In this document: positions 33,452 to 44,742 of the stretch, one piece after another
Position numbering within the stretch: the stretch's first letter is position 1
Layout of the letters: each line of letters starts with the position of its first letter
Origin: Heloderma charlesbogerti
Lineage: Eukaryota; Chordata; Lepidosauria; Squamata; Helodermatidae
DNA length: 64,000 bases
NCBI GenBank assembly: GCA_026122225.1
Contig: JANEZZ010002660.1
Span: 124,001 to 188,000 of the forward strand
Direction: 5' to 3'
Notes under the pieces: generated by a model
Seen by the model: the letters and a program-made list of their open reading frames with translations, nothing else
What the model was told of the DNA's origin: nothing
The model's database searches: none
Program-made: the position numbers and the translations under genes

Positions 33452-33983
33452 GCCATGGGCTTTGGTAAAAAGAGTCTTGTTATATCAGCTAAGAGATCCA
33501 TCTCACCTGGCAACCAGTGCTGGCCAGCCCGATATTTCTGGGACGCTCACAAGCAGAACATGAAGGGAGCAGCCCAACCCAGTGGCTTGTCCCCAGCACC
33601 AGACATTCAGCGGTACATTGTTTCTGAACATTTAGGGTTCCATTTAGTTATTAATAGATCTCTCCTCCAGGGATTTGTCTAACCTTTTAAAAAAGATATC
33701 GCCGCCCCTCAAGGTGGCGAATTCTATAAGCAAATTCTACAGTGTGCCAAGTAAAAGCTGCAAGCTTCATTTTTTAAACAGGGGTGAAGGTGGGAAGGGA
33801 ACAACAAGGAACACCTCAGCCTCTGCCCACGTTAGATAGTCACAGCTTGCAGGATTTCTGCCTATGCACATTTTTTGTTGTTGCATGGCAACTGGAGAAA
33901 ATAGCTTTGAGTGCCTTTTGGAGATGTAACTGAATGCTGTGTCATGATGAACACACAAAAACTCCAGTTAATCACCTACTGCA

Positions 33984-34316
33984 TAGGGATGTTGGAGAAA
34001 TCCACAACAGATTCAGATGAGTTTGGACTTGTATGAATTTGACCTGCCAATTCCACAGTGAACCAGCTTTTTGTGAGTTGCGCAGATTCTGCGGACTTGT
34101 GGAACAGAGGTTTTTTTTTTACTTGGGGGGGATTTGTGAAAGAGCACACTTGCACTAATGCACATTAGCACAAATGCACATCTGCAAACAGGAACGAAAT
34201 CCTCATACATCCCTAAAAAAATCCAGTTCTGTCCATGAGTGGATGACAGAATGAAGGACTCCTGACAATCCAAGAAACACAAACGGAATGGATTTAATAA
34301 AATCCGTACATCCCTA
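33984..34316. mobile_element. hAT-like MITE, family P4 (333 bp)
   Basis: TAGGGATGTTGGAGAAATCC on the left and AATCCGTACATCCCTA on the right. The interior matches the copies at 40244 and 44343 (gagtttgga, atgaatttgacctg, agattctg). Flanking 8-mers no longer match. Confidence 0.78.
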
Positions 34317-34828
34317 TGACAGTGTGTATGGCTTTTTGTAGTATGGGCCTCTTAGATGGATGGTTCCCTCTAACAAACATTTTTCTCCTAGAGGGGAGGC
34401 TTGTTTCCCTGGCCAAGCTGGGAGCTTTTGATGAGTGGGATGGGGGCAAGACACTCAGATGACCTGTGCAAAGTTCCAGGGAGGGAGAGGATCCTGCAGC
34501 AGATAGAACCTGAGGCACGTTCGTCCCGGGAGAGGTGGTTTAGCATTGCTGCTAACCATGGAAATTGCAAATAGGCAAGGGAAATGTGGAGTTTCTTGTC
34601 ACCTCCCTACTCCTACCTCCTTCCAGGGCTGGCTGGTTTTAGAGGGAAGTCTGAGATGCCCTGTTGGCACCCCCCCCCCCCCCCAGACACACACTTCTAA
34701 TATGTGTGCTGGATTTTTAATCGTCCAATCCACAGCTTCTTACGCGGACAGCAGTGAGCTGCATCCATGCAACTGGGACGAAGATTCTGTGTGCTCATCA
34801 CATCGTGAAGATATGGATGCTGGTCCTT

Positions 34829-35372
34829 TGGGACTGCCTCTGTATACTCAGCACTGGTTAGGCCTCATCTGGAGTACTGTGTCCAGTTCTGGGCACCACA
34901 TTTTAAGAAGGATGCAGACAAGCTGGAGAGGTTTCAGAGGACGGCAACAAAGTTGATCAGGGGACTGGAAACAAAGCCCTGTGAAGAGAGACTAAAAGAA
35001 CTGGGCATGTTTAGCCTTAAGAAGAGAAGACTGAGGGGAGACATGATAGCGCTCTTCAAGTACTTGAACGGTTGTCACAGAGAGGAAGGCCAGGATCTCT
35101 TCTCGATCATCCCAGAGTGCTGGACACGGAATAATGGGCTCAAGTTGCAGGAAGCCAGATTCCGGCTGACTATCAGGAAAAACTTCCTGACTGTTAGAGC
35201 AATACGACAATGGAACCAATTACCTGGGGAGGTGGTGGGCTCTCCCACACTGGAGGCGTTCAAGACGAGGCTGGACAGCCATCTGTCAGGGATGCTCTGA
35301 CTTGGATTCCTGCAATGAGCAGGGGGTTGGACTTGATGGCCCCTTCCAACCCTGCTATTCTATGATTCTATG
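34829..35372 (+). mobile_element. CR1 3' fragment
   Basis: Encodes the CR1 ORF2 C-terminus (34953-35300: [20 protein letters not shown] ... [11 protein letters not shown]), then the CR1 3' tail ending TTCTATGATTCTATG. It begins at gggactgcctctgtatactc, the same point at which the copy at 39603-40130 begins. Confidence 0.92.
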
Positions 35373-35409
35373 TTGATGCTTCTGAGTCTGCACCTGAGCC
35401 ACTGCTTGC

Positions 35410-35590
35410 AGAAGGCTGCCAGGGACATGCTTTGCATGCAGACAGCCCCTGCTTCAGTCCCTGCATCTCCAGTTAAAAGGGCAGATGGCAGGAAAAGGGA
35501 AAGACCTTTCAGATCTGGGAAAGCTGCTGCCAGTCAGTGTAGAAGATACTGGGCTAGATGGACCTGGTATAAGACCGCGACCTAGGTTTC
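35410..35590 (+). mobile_element. Family A SINE
   Basis: Plus-strand copy: gctttgcatgcagacagccc, a B-box-like GCTTCAGTCCC, catctccagttaaaaggg, gctgctgccagtcagtgtag and gggctagatggacc. Confidence 0.78.
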
Positions 35591-35729
35591 TGTAAGACTA
35601 GGTTGTCAAGCTAATCAAGTAATAGCACTCTGCCTCTGTATACTCAGCTTGGTATATATACCAGTTTGATGAGCAGTTATTTTGTGCTGCCCATCCTGGG
35701 ATTCATCTTTAGCTGCCGTTGACATACAT

Positions 35730-35845
35730 CTGGAACGGGGAACATCTGTCCCTCCAGATGTTGCTGGACTGCAACTCCCATCATCTCTTGCCATTGGCTA
35801 TGCTGGCTAGTGCTGATTGCAGTCCACCAACATTCCCCATCACTG
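35730..35845. mobile_element. P1-related MITE
   Basis: CTGGAACGGGGAACATCTG with ccagatgttgctggactgca on the left; attccccatcactg on the right. Confidence 0.65.
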
Positions 35846-36069
35846 ATATGTGCAAATGTAAAAAATAAAAAAGGGGACATATGGGGGGTTTTCCCCCTCC
35901 AGGACAGGGCTCTGGGAAATATGCCTGGAATGGGATAGTTGGAGGGTGATGGCTTCAGGTTTTGACCTGAAGTTTCAGAATTATAGCCTCCTTCTCAGGA
36001 GACCCAGAGAAGGGCAAAGACTTAAATTTCAGTGTGGAAAGCTAGAAGTCAAGAGGATGTGCTATTTCA

Positions 36070-36209
36070 TCCTTCCCCAACCTGGTGCACTCCGGATGTA
36101 TTGGACAACCCTTCCCAGCATCCACTATCAGTGAGGCTGGCAGCCTGTCAGATGTGGAAGATGGGAGTTGTAGTCCAACACATGTGGACAAATCCCAGCT
36201 TGGGGATGG
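36070..36209. mobile_element. P1 MITE
   Basis: catccttccccaacctggtg on the left and agcttggggatggctg on the right. Flanking octamers TGCTATTT and GTGTATTT share 5 of 8 positions. Confidence 0.7.
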
Positions 36210-36214
36210 CTGGT

Positions 36215-37380
36215 GTATTTTCTCAGGGCCTACACCCTGCTCCGTCTTTTTCCAGCATGTCCTTCTAGTCCTGGCATCCTTATCTCTCTTTCTGTGGGAA
36301 AGAGCGATTGAGGCACCTGTCCAGTTTGTGCTGCACCTGAGATAAGTCCTCCTGCATGGAAGGTGACTTGTGATGACAAGCCCCGCCCCCTCTCTAGGAA
36401 GCACCTTGAGCTCCTAAGCTCCACCCTTTGAGTCTAGCACCCCTCGAGGCTGAGTAGTAGATCAGCAGACCGCAGGAATCGCAGGCAGATCCCAATTTTA
36501 CCTTTGAAGCAAATGTGCCAGTTGCTTGACTCCAAGGGGCTAAGACTCTTTTCAAAATAAACAGCTACCAAAAAAACATCTACACCCCACTGGGACGTTT
36601 TGAAGTTTTCAAATATTCCAATGGAAACAGCTGCTCAGAAGCAAATAAACAAGAATGTATATCATAAGGTCTTTGGGCCGGAACAGAAACCAAGCCGGCT
36701 TTGTCGATTTTGACTGTCCAAGATGAGATGTTAAGGGAAAAAAGGACAAACAGTCAAAACAGCAGAAGCCAGATGATATTTTGAACGCTAATTTGATCAC
36801 AGTGTGGTGACAGAACTGAGGCGATGGACTCTTCTTAAAAAGAAACAGAAATATTCAGAATGGTGTTTCTTCCTACGAGCCTTTATGCTGCTCCAGCTTG
36901 CTATGGGGGGAAGGTCAAAGCGCTGTGGAGCACTGAAGACCATGGTAGTCCTCCTTTCCATGCCAAATAACTCTGCAGTCCTAAAGACTAGCCATTTGTA
37001 CCACATTTCACAATCCAAGTTTATATACTGTGACTGTGGATAAATGGCTGCACACATAGCTGGATGCCAAGCAAAAAGCAGAGAAGAGGACAGATGAGAA
37101 GTATCGGACCAGGGGACCAAGAGGCAGACCATTGGAGCTTAGGCCTGGGCTTAATGACTCACAAGGAGAGGAGAACGTCAGGTGAAAACCATGGCTGGTA
37201 GAAGGCATCATCAGGACTTAGCAAGCCACAGTGCTAGACAGCACACATGAGGAGAGGCCTCCAGATTTAGGAGCGCCAAAGCCTGGGAGAATGAGGCGCT
37301 TTTATGAACCGTGATGAAATGATCTAATATGGTGTCGAGGCCTGAGCTATCAGAGTCGGCTCTGACTGCCAGCAGCCAAG
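36215..37380. other. Intronic sequence, no element recognised
   Basis: No protein-like frame and no repeat I can name. Confidence 0.4.
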
Positions 37381-37532
37381 GTCATCTTCACACAGTACAT
37401 AATGAACTTATGGAATTTGCTACCACAAGGTGTGGTGATAGTTATTTGCTTTACCTGGCTTTAAGAGAGGGTTAGACAAATTCATGGAGATGGAGGAGGT
37501 CAGTTGATATTAGTCTTGATGGCTATATGGAA

Positions 37533-38039
37533 CCTCCATTTCCATGCCCGATTCAAAGTGCTGGTATTAACAATGAAAGCCCTTAACGGCTTCCGGCCAG
37601 GTTATCAGAAGGGTCGCCTCCTCCCATATGTGCCTGCCTGGACCCTAAAATCAACCTCAGCGGCCCTTCTCCGTGAGCCCCTGCCAAAGGAACTGAGGCG
37701 GGTGGCTACTAGGAGGAGGGCCTTTTCTGCTGTGGCACCCCAGCTGTGGAATGAGCTCCCTAGAGAGGTTCACCTGGCGCCTACATTGTACTCCTTCCGG
37801 CCCCAGGTGAAGACCCTTTTATTCTCCCAGCATTTTATCATTTTAGCTTCCTAGTCTTTTAGCTTTAGTGTTTTAAATCTGTATTTTAAATCTCTGCATT
37901 GCTGCTAGATTTTATTCTGGTTGTACTGTTATATTGTGGTTTTAAGCTTTCATATTTTATATTGTTTTATGCTGCACTTTGTGGTTTTAATTTTTGTGAG
38001 CCACCCAGAGAGCTTTGGCTATTGGGCAGCATATAGAAA

Positions 38040-38074
<35 letters not shown>

Positions 38075-38083
38075 ATGTTCAGC
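37533..38083 (+). mobile_element. L2-like LINE 3' end, nested
   Basis: The frame 37504-37854 encodes FKVLVLTMKALNGFRPGYQ and RRRAFSAVAPQLWNELPREV, the C-terminus of an L2-like polymerase. The tail cacccagagagctttggcta and (AAAT)n at 38037-38076 follow. Confidence 0.87.
38037..38076. repeat. (AAAT)n tail of the L2-like LINE
   Basis: Nine to ten AAAT units; they are the retrotransposon's own terminal repeat, not an independent locus. Confidence 0.93.
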
Positions 38084-38261
38084 TTCAGCATACCATTAAA
38101 CAACTGTTTTTTCGGAGCACCCTTGAGAGATTGCTACGGCCTCTGAGCCCTGTGTGTGGGATTCTCAGAGGCATATTGTGCACCACTATCAGAAGCAGGA
38201 CACTACATTAGATGGACCTTTGGCCATCCTTATATTCTTACGTTTCCAGCATAGGTCTTAC

Positions 38262-38332
38262 TTGAGATCTTTTTAACTGGAGATGTTGCGGTTTGAACCT
38301 GGGGCTTCCTGCATGCAAAGTATCCTCCCCCA
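38262..38332 (-). mobile_element. Family A SINE head fragment
   Basis: Only the tRNA-like part is kept: ggtttgaacctggggcttcc (reverse B box) and tgcatgcaaagta. Confidence 0.6.
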
Positions 38333-38339
38333 CTCTTTT

Positions 38340-39508
38340 TTTCGCCTAGGGTGCCAAAGGGCCTAAGGCAGGATTGCGCAAGCCATCACACCAAATGCCA
38401 CAGCCCGGCCATGTACTTTGGCCTGTCAGCTGCGTGACATACATGCATCCCTTTACGTAGTCTCAGGGGGAGAACACTGATCAAGTACATAGTGGGCTAC
38501 GGTACGTGGCTCAGAATAGTGAGCCACGTTTGGCTTGGTGGATCATGTTGGCCGAGGGCTAGGCAAGCTCTCCAGATCTGTGTGTCTCTTCTGTACAGAC
38601 GTCAAGAGCAGTCTCCTCTCCTCGGCTCCACTCAAGCCCCTCAAAAATATTGCTTGGCAGATACAAGGGCAAGAAACCCACAACTGCCTTGTTTCTTTGT
38701 GAGAAGCTGGGGATGGAGTGGTGGGGATTACAAAGCCCCAATATGCCAAACAGGAATTAAATGAGTTAAACATGAGGTGCTGCTCAGCATAATTTCTTCA
38801 GACAAACAGGCAATTTCCTTTATTCCTGTTGAAATATTAGCAGAGGAACCCATGGGGAGAAACTTTGGCTCAGGCCTGAATGGAGAGCATTTCCCTTGGT
38901 GAGCACCAGGGGAGATGCGTGGGAGCCAAATGCAACAATTCCTCGGGCCCTCTAACCTTTCTCTACAGCAAGAGGGCTGGAGTCAGGTTTTCCACCCATA
39001 AAAATAAAGGACAGATGTGGGAATATAAAGAGCTAAATGGGCTGCTTTGGACTCTTGTTTTTTTGTTGTGAATGTTTTTCTTGGGGGCGGGGGGTTACTG
39101 TCATTTGAAGAGCATCAGTGGAAAATGTTTGAAGTTGCGATCGCAGCTTCATTGTTGTCCAAGGGTCACGTCTGGTGATAGTGCGTTGGATGAGCATCCA
39201 GGAGCATTGTCTTGATCAAAGTCTCCAAAAGATGGGGAAGCCTCTTTCAGAGGTCCTGGTCCCATATATCCCCCTGAGCTACCCTAGATTCTGCAAAGTA
39301 GCATCGTTCACATGATGGGAGGATGTGTTTCAGCAAACCTCTGTCCTGCTTGGCTTGTTTTCCTGTGCAACATGGTTTGAAGGAAGGATGGACTGTGGCA
39401 TGGAAAAGAAGGGGGTGATAGGCATTCTGCATTGTCCTTAGACTAAAGTACAGATATAGAACCATATATCCATATGCTCCAGCTGTCCCTCTTCACTACA
39501 GACAGGCC
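38340..39508. other. Intronic sequence, no element recognised
   Basis: No exon-like frame or identifiable repeat. Confidence 0.4.
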
Positions 39509-39602
39509 ATTTTATTTATTTGTTAGTTAGTTACATTTATATCCTACCTTTTCCTCCAAGGAGCCCAAGGCAGCGTATATAATCCTCCTGCTCTCCATTT
39601 TA

Positions 39603-40130
39603 TAGAATCATAGGATCATAGAATAGTAGTCCAACCCCCTGTTCAATGCAGGAATCCATCAGAGCATCCCTGACAGATGGCTGTCCAGCCCCGTCTTGAA
39701 TGCCTCCAGTGTGGGAGAGCCCACCACCTCCCTAGGTAACTGGTTCCATTGTCGCATTGCTCTAAAAGCCAGGAAGTTTTTCCTGATGTTCAGCCAGAAA
39801 CTAGCTTCCTGTTACTTGAGCCCATTATTCCATGTCCTGCACTCTGGGATGATCGAGAAGAGATCCTGGCCTTCCTCTCTGTGTCAACCTTGCAAGTACT
39901 TGAAGAGCGCTATCGTATCTCCCCTCAGTCTTCTCTTCTCAAGGCTAAACATGCCCAGTTCTTTCAGTCTCTCCTCATGGGGCTTTCTTTCCAGTCCCCT
40001 GATCATCTTCACTGCCCTCCTCTGAATCCTCTCCAGTTTGTCTGTATGCTTCTTAAAGTGTGGTGCCCAGAACTGGACACAGTACTCCAGATGAGGCCTA
40101 ACCAGTGCTGAGTATACAGAGGCAGTCCCA
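39603..40130 (-). mobile_element. CR1 3' fragment nested in a SINE
   Basis: Starts tagaatcataggatcataga (CR1 3' end reversed) and ends at the complement of gggactgcctctgtatactc. It splits the SINE between its CTCCATTTTA and TCCTCACAAC segments. Confidence 0.9.
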
Positions 40131-40243
40131 CAACATCCTCACAACAACCCTGTGAGGTGGGTTAGGCTGAGAGTCAGGGACTGGTCTAAAGTTACCCAAT
40201 ATGCTTCATGGCCAAGTGGGGACTTGAACCTGGGTCTCCTCAG

Positions 40244-40631
40244 TAGGGACGCTGGAGAAATCCGCAATGGAACCGAATGAGTTTGGATTTTCATGAATCT
40301 GACCTGCGGATTCCACAGCAGACTGGCTTTTCCCCTCTTGGGCAGATTCTGCAGACCTGAGGAACGGTTTTCAAACTTTCCCGAATTTTGTGCCATTTTT
40401 TCATCGTAGAAAAATATTCAAAATTAATTTTTAAAAAAGCATTTCTGCTATAGGCTAAAGCATGAAAATGTGCATTTCAGGGGATTTGTGCATTTTTTGC
40501 ATTGCAAAATTGCGCAAATGCACATTTGTGCAAATATCCAATTCCAGTGATGGGCAGACAACAGAGCAAAAAGCACTTGACAATCTGCAAAACACAGACG
40601 CAACAGATGTTACACAATCCATGCATCCCTA
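40244..40631. mobile_element. hAT-like MITE, family P4 (388 bp), with perfect 8-bp target duplication
   Basis: Begins TAGGGACGCTGGAGAAATCC and ends ATGCATCCCTA. CTCCTCAG is repeated exactly at 40236-40243 and 40632-40639, and the SINE reads through once the element and one repeat are removed. Interior rich in gcaaat/catttg inverted motifs. No transposase frame. Confidence 0.93.
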
Positions 40632-41750
40632 CTCCTCAGTCCTAGTCCAACACTCTAACAGCTACGCCACACTGGCTCTCTTTCTTGCCTGTCCCTGGTA
40701 TAAGCTGTTTTGCCTTCTGGGGAGTTGTTGATGATGCCTTTTAAAATTAGGCTTCATCTTGTGCATATCTACACTACAGTTCTTCACAATTCAGCCCACA
40801 TTTCATGCTGTAAACCTGAGCAGGGAACAGGCACATCTTGGCTCTGTTGAGCATATAACTCCACAGGTACAAATGTTAAATGCTAGTATGCTGCTTCACT
40901 TCTACCCACAGTAACCCAAACCTGTCCAGTTACTGAATGTTGCTGAAGGTGTTTAAGATGCAGCCATTCTATAACCTGATCCATTCTGAGATTAAGACAG
41001 CAATCCTGTACACACTTATCTGGCAGTCAATCTCACTGAACTCCTTGGAGTTACTCCTGAATAGATATGTATAGGATTGCGTTGTAATGGTGTATAAAGC
41101 ATCCTTAGGATGGGGTTTTCCCTTTTTTAAAGAAGTAAAGAGTAATTACTAGGAGAAACTGGAATGGGAAGGACCTAACTGCACAGAATATTAACAACAA
41201 TTGCTAACAACGTGATTAGTAATCATGCTGTGTGTTCTTAAAAATTAAATACCAGCATAGGGGAAGATTGTTATTGGGATCGCAGTGCACAGGAGGGGAG
41301 CTTTAAGCTCTTGAGTCCCCATGAAATCCACCAACACCAATGCAGCAGTTAGCATTAGGAAAAAGCTCCTGTAGTCATCAGCTACAGTGGGAGCTTTTTT
41401 CCCCCTAATGCTAATTGCTGCAAGAAGGATGGTGGAATTTCATGGAGGTGGTAGAGTTGGGGAGGGAAGGCTTAACCCCTCTCCCCATGCACTGCAATCT
41501 TGATAACAATGGCCCCCTTCTGCAGCTGGTATTTTATTTTATTTTTAAATACGCAATGTGATTGCTAATCTTTTGGCTGATAAACACCCTGTTTTAGAGG
41601 CCAGTGTGGAACAAGCTGCTGCAGAATCTTTGGACAGAGAGGACATAAACGAAGATACCTGGGCACCCTAATGACTGGCTTCTGGGTCCTGACTGGCTTT
41701 GCAGGAACCACCCAAGAGCAAATGTGGAACTCTGACCGAGCGTTCTTACT

Positions 41751-41946
41751 CAGCGGAGGCTGGGGGCTTCGATGTCAGTGGGGTCGTGAATCTGCTCTCA
41801 GGTTTCAGTCAGAACTCTAAAGGAGCTATCCAAGGTGCTTCACACTTTAGAGCATAAAATAGCTCCTTTAGAGTTCTGACTGGTTCCGACTGAAACCCGG
41901 AACGGATTCACTGCCCCACTGACATCGGAACCACCAGCCTCCACTA
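41751..41946. mobile_element. Palindromic hAT-like MITE, family P3
   Basis: CAGCGGAGGCTGG on the left and CCAGCCTCCACTA on the right, with actctaaaggagctatccaa and its inverted partner inside. Flanks TTCTTACT and GTCCTAGT agree at 5 of 8. Confidence 0.8.
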
Positions 41947-41987
41947 GTCCTAGTGGACACTGCTGCTGCCCTAGAGAAATTCCATTG

Positions 41988-41996
41988 GAGGGAGAG

Positions 41997-42031
<35 letters not shown>
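41988..42031. repeat. (GGA)n/(GAA) imperfect trinucleotide repeat
   Basis: Runs of gaggaggag broken by gaa. It reads as a poly-Ser frame on the minus strand, with no sign of being coding. Confidence 0.9.
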
Positions 42032-42490
42032 GACAGAGCTGGGACTAGTCAGCCCAGCCACTGCCCAGCCACCGCGAGCACTAATGGAAGTTGGAGGGAG
42101 AGAAAAGGAGATTATAACCAGTACTGCACAATCAGAGTAGGGATTGAATAATCTCTGGGGAAGGAAGAGAGAATAGGTTTTGTTGTCAGTTTACCATCCG
42201 TCCCCACCCCCCTTAATAAAAAAATCTCCTCTGCGCTTACCTGAGAATATGCCCTGTTGAGCACAGTGGGGCTTACTTTTGAGGAAACATGCATAGGTTT
42301 GCACTGTAACAAATGTATTATGGCAAAAGCTTTTGTGGATGAGTCCACTTCATCAGGTGCATGAAGGGTTATCTGCATGGGTATAAAGGAACAAAAATGT
42401 AATAATTGGGGTCCAACGGACATGAAATGCAAAGAGGATCTGTGACGATCCTATACACTAATAGCAAACTCGTTCTCCCAGCGTGGATCT

Positions 42491-42684
42491 TAGGAACATA
42501 AGAAGCTGCCTTCTATAGAGTCAGAGCCTTGGTCCATCTAACCCAGTATTGTCAACACTGACTGACAGCAGCTCTCCAGGGTCTCAGGCAGGATTCTTTC
42601 CTCACCCTACCTGGAGAAGCCAGGTATCAAACCTAGGACCTTCTGCATGCAAGGCACTTCCACCACTGAGCTATGGCCCCTCCC
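42491..42684 (-). mobile_element. Family A SINE
   Basis: Well kept: taggaacataagaagctgcc, ccatctaacccagtattgtc, gcagctctccagggtctcag, ggaccttctgcatgcaaggc and gagctatggcccc. Confidence 0.87.
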
Positions 42685-43494
42685 CTAATGTAGCCAAAAT
42701 GGCACCATCCAGCACTCCAGAGGGAGGTAGCAGCAGGCTTGGGGAAATCCTAAAGTTTGCAGAAGTACTAAATCATTATGGGGGGATCCTAAGGGGGAAC
42801 TCTGGATGCTCAGTGAACACGGAAGGCAGACTGACTGTTGGGGAGAGGAATGGAAACTCGGGATGGAATGAAATATCCTGGAGAAGAGCTTGGCTGGCTG
42901 GCTGGAACTCTGAACAGGATCATTCTGTGCTGCAACGTTTTGTTGCAGGTCCCAGTTGTATACAAGGTAAACACAGGGACCACTTGCATCAACAGTCCAT
43001 TGAGGATAACACAGGAATTTGAACCCCAGCTCTCCTCTGGACAACATCGACTGCACCACGTTTTCTCCATGCCGTGTCAGCACGTTCTGGATGCAAAACG
43101 CCCTTGCAAGTCACTGAATTGTTCTAATCAGTGGGCATTTTGGTCCCTTGCAGTCTAGTGTTTGGCAGGTTTACTCAGAAGTACGTCCCACTGAATTCAA
43201 TGGACAAATGGGATTGCAATCTAAAACGTTGTTGTGTGCTACCGCTGGCCTCAAGGTCCAAAATGAACCAAATCTTGGAAATAACCAGGACACAACTGCA
43301 GAGTATGCACCCTACCTCCACTTGACCTCCAAAGCTGCTTTATCTCTCCATACAGAACAGGCATTGGAGAAAGCTCTTATGGGAATCACGCCCTGCTCCC
43401 ATTCCCTGAGGCTATTTCATGCTCTCCCCTGACCCCACGGCACCCAGTTTTCTAATGTCCAAACTTTCTGCCATTGTTCAGTCTATGCAGAGGT

Positions 43495-43712
43495 CCATGG
43501 AGGCTGGTGTCTCCAGTTTAGGAGAGACGGTGACTCCATTTTGGGTTTTAGTTAGCACCAGCCACACTCTGAAGATGCTATCCAAGGTGCTGAACCCATT
43601 TTGGGGCTAGGGCTCAGCACCTTGGATAGCACTGCTGGAGTCCAGCTGGTTCTAACTACAATCCTGAATGGAGTCACCGCCCCTCCTAAATTGGAGCTAC
43701 CAGCCTCCACTG
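43495..43712. mobile_element. P3 MITE with target duplication
   Basis: CCATGGAGGCTGGTG ... CCAGCCTCCACTG. Flanks GCAGAGGT (43487-43494) and GTAGAGGT (43713-43720) are 7 of 8 identical, indicating hAT-type transposition. Confidence 0.85.
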
Positions 43713-43852
43713 GTAGAGGTAGTTTTGTCTGTTTGGCACCCATAAATGGAGGAAAGGGCAAAAGCCTCCAGATTTTACAAGACTGCCCTTGTAATCCAAA
43801 ACAAGCCACTGGGGCTCATAATGTTTATGAATAGTTCATATTTACCTGATAT

Positions 43853-44090
43853 TGAGCCAGTGTGGTGTAGTGGCTAGAGTGTTGGAGCAGGAGTTGGGAG
43901 ACCTGGGCTTTAGTCCCCACGGGGCCATGGAAGCTCACTGGGTGACTTTGGGCCAGTCACTGCCTCTCAGCCCAACCTACCTCACAGGGTTGTTGTTGTG
44001 AGGGTAAAATGGAGAGGAGAAGGATTATGTACACCGCCTCAGGTTCCTTAAAGAGGAAAAAAGGCAGGATATAACTGTAATAAATAAATT
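43853..44090 (+). mobile_element. MIR-like SINE, family B
   Basis: tgagccagtgtggtgtagtg, ctcactgggtgactttgggc, cacagggttgttgttgtgag, then an AATAAAT-type tail. Confidence 0.87.
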
Positions 44091-44342
44091 AATATAATAT
44101 AATATAAATAATATTGTTAAAATACTCAACTACCCATTGTCCAATTCAAGGGCAGTTTTGAATTCCTGCAAATGGCTAAGCAGCATTTAGCTTTTTAGCA
44201 ATATAATTGAATTTGTGATGGGGGGTGTGTTAATTTGGCTGCCAATTCCAAAGGCTGAGTGGACTCACCTCCTTGCCACAGTCCCTGGTGCCGTTTTGCT
44301 TACCCTCTCCCTCTTGACCCAATCCACTCAGCAATCTGCAAG

Positions 44343-44742
44343 TAGGGATGTTGGAGAAATCCGCAACGGAACCAAGTGAGTTTGGATTTTCATGAATCTG
44401 ACCTGCGGATTCTGCAGCGGACTGGCTTTTCCCCCTGTTGGGCAGATTCCATGGACTTGTGGACTAGCTTTCTAACTTGCACAAATTTCATAGTTTAAAA
44501 ACATGGAAAATTTTAAAAACGGACAAATATGTGCATTTCCCCCATAGGCTAAAGCATGAAAATGCGCATTTCAAGGGCATTTGTGCATTTTTGCACATGC
44601 AAATTTGCACAAATGTGCATTTGCACAAATTCAGAAACAAAAAAAAATCCTGTTCTGTCGATTGGTGGATGATGGAATGAAAGGTACCTGACAATCTGTG
44701 AAACACAGACAGAACAGATTTTACACAGTCCATACATCCCTA
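44343..44742. mobile_element. hAT-like MITE, family P4 (400 bp)
   Basis: TAGGGATGTTGGAGAAATCC ... ATACATCCCTA. Flanks TCTGCAAG and CCCACAAG agree at 5 of 8. Closely similar to the copy at 40244-40631. Confidence 0.82.

Larger units (their letters stand above)
37387..38243 (+). mobile_element. L3-like LINE tail interrupted by an L2-like insertion
   Basis: 37387-37532 reads cacacagtacataatgaact, gttagacaaattcatggaga and ctatatggaacctcc of the L3-like 3' region. The tail resumes at 38084 with gttcagcttcagcatacca and ends gatggacctttggccatcc. The intervening 37533-38083 is an L2-like LINE. Confidence 0.8.
39511..40687 (-). mobile_element. MIR-like SINE (family B) interrupted twice
   Basis: One reverse SINE is spread over three pieces: 39511-39602 (catttatatcctaccttttc ... 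ctctccatttta), 40131-40243 (atcctcacaacaaccctgtg ... cctgggtctcctcag) and 40640-40687 (tcctagtccaacactctaac ... cacactggctct). The gaps are filled by a CR1 fragment and a hAT MITE. Joining the pieces gives the same order as the uninterrupted copy at 61281-61517. Confidence 0.88.

Noticed and set aside
42549..43022. 157-residue plus-strand frame starting MSTLTDSSSPGSQAGFF.
   Set aside because: The start is a translated SINE identical in style to those at 7606 and 21600; the rest is unsupported.
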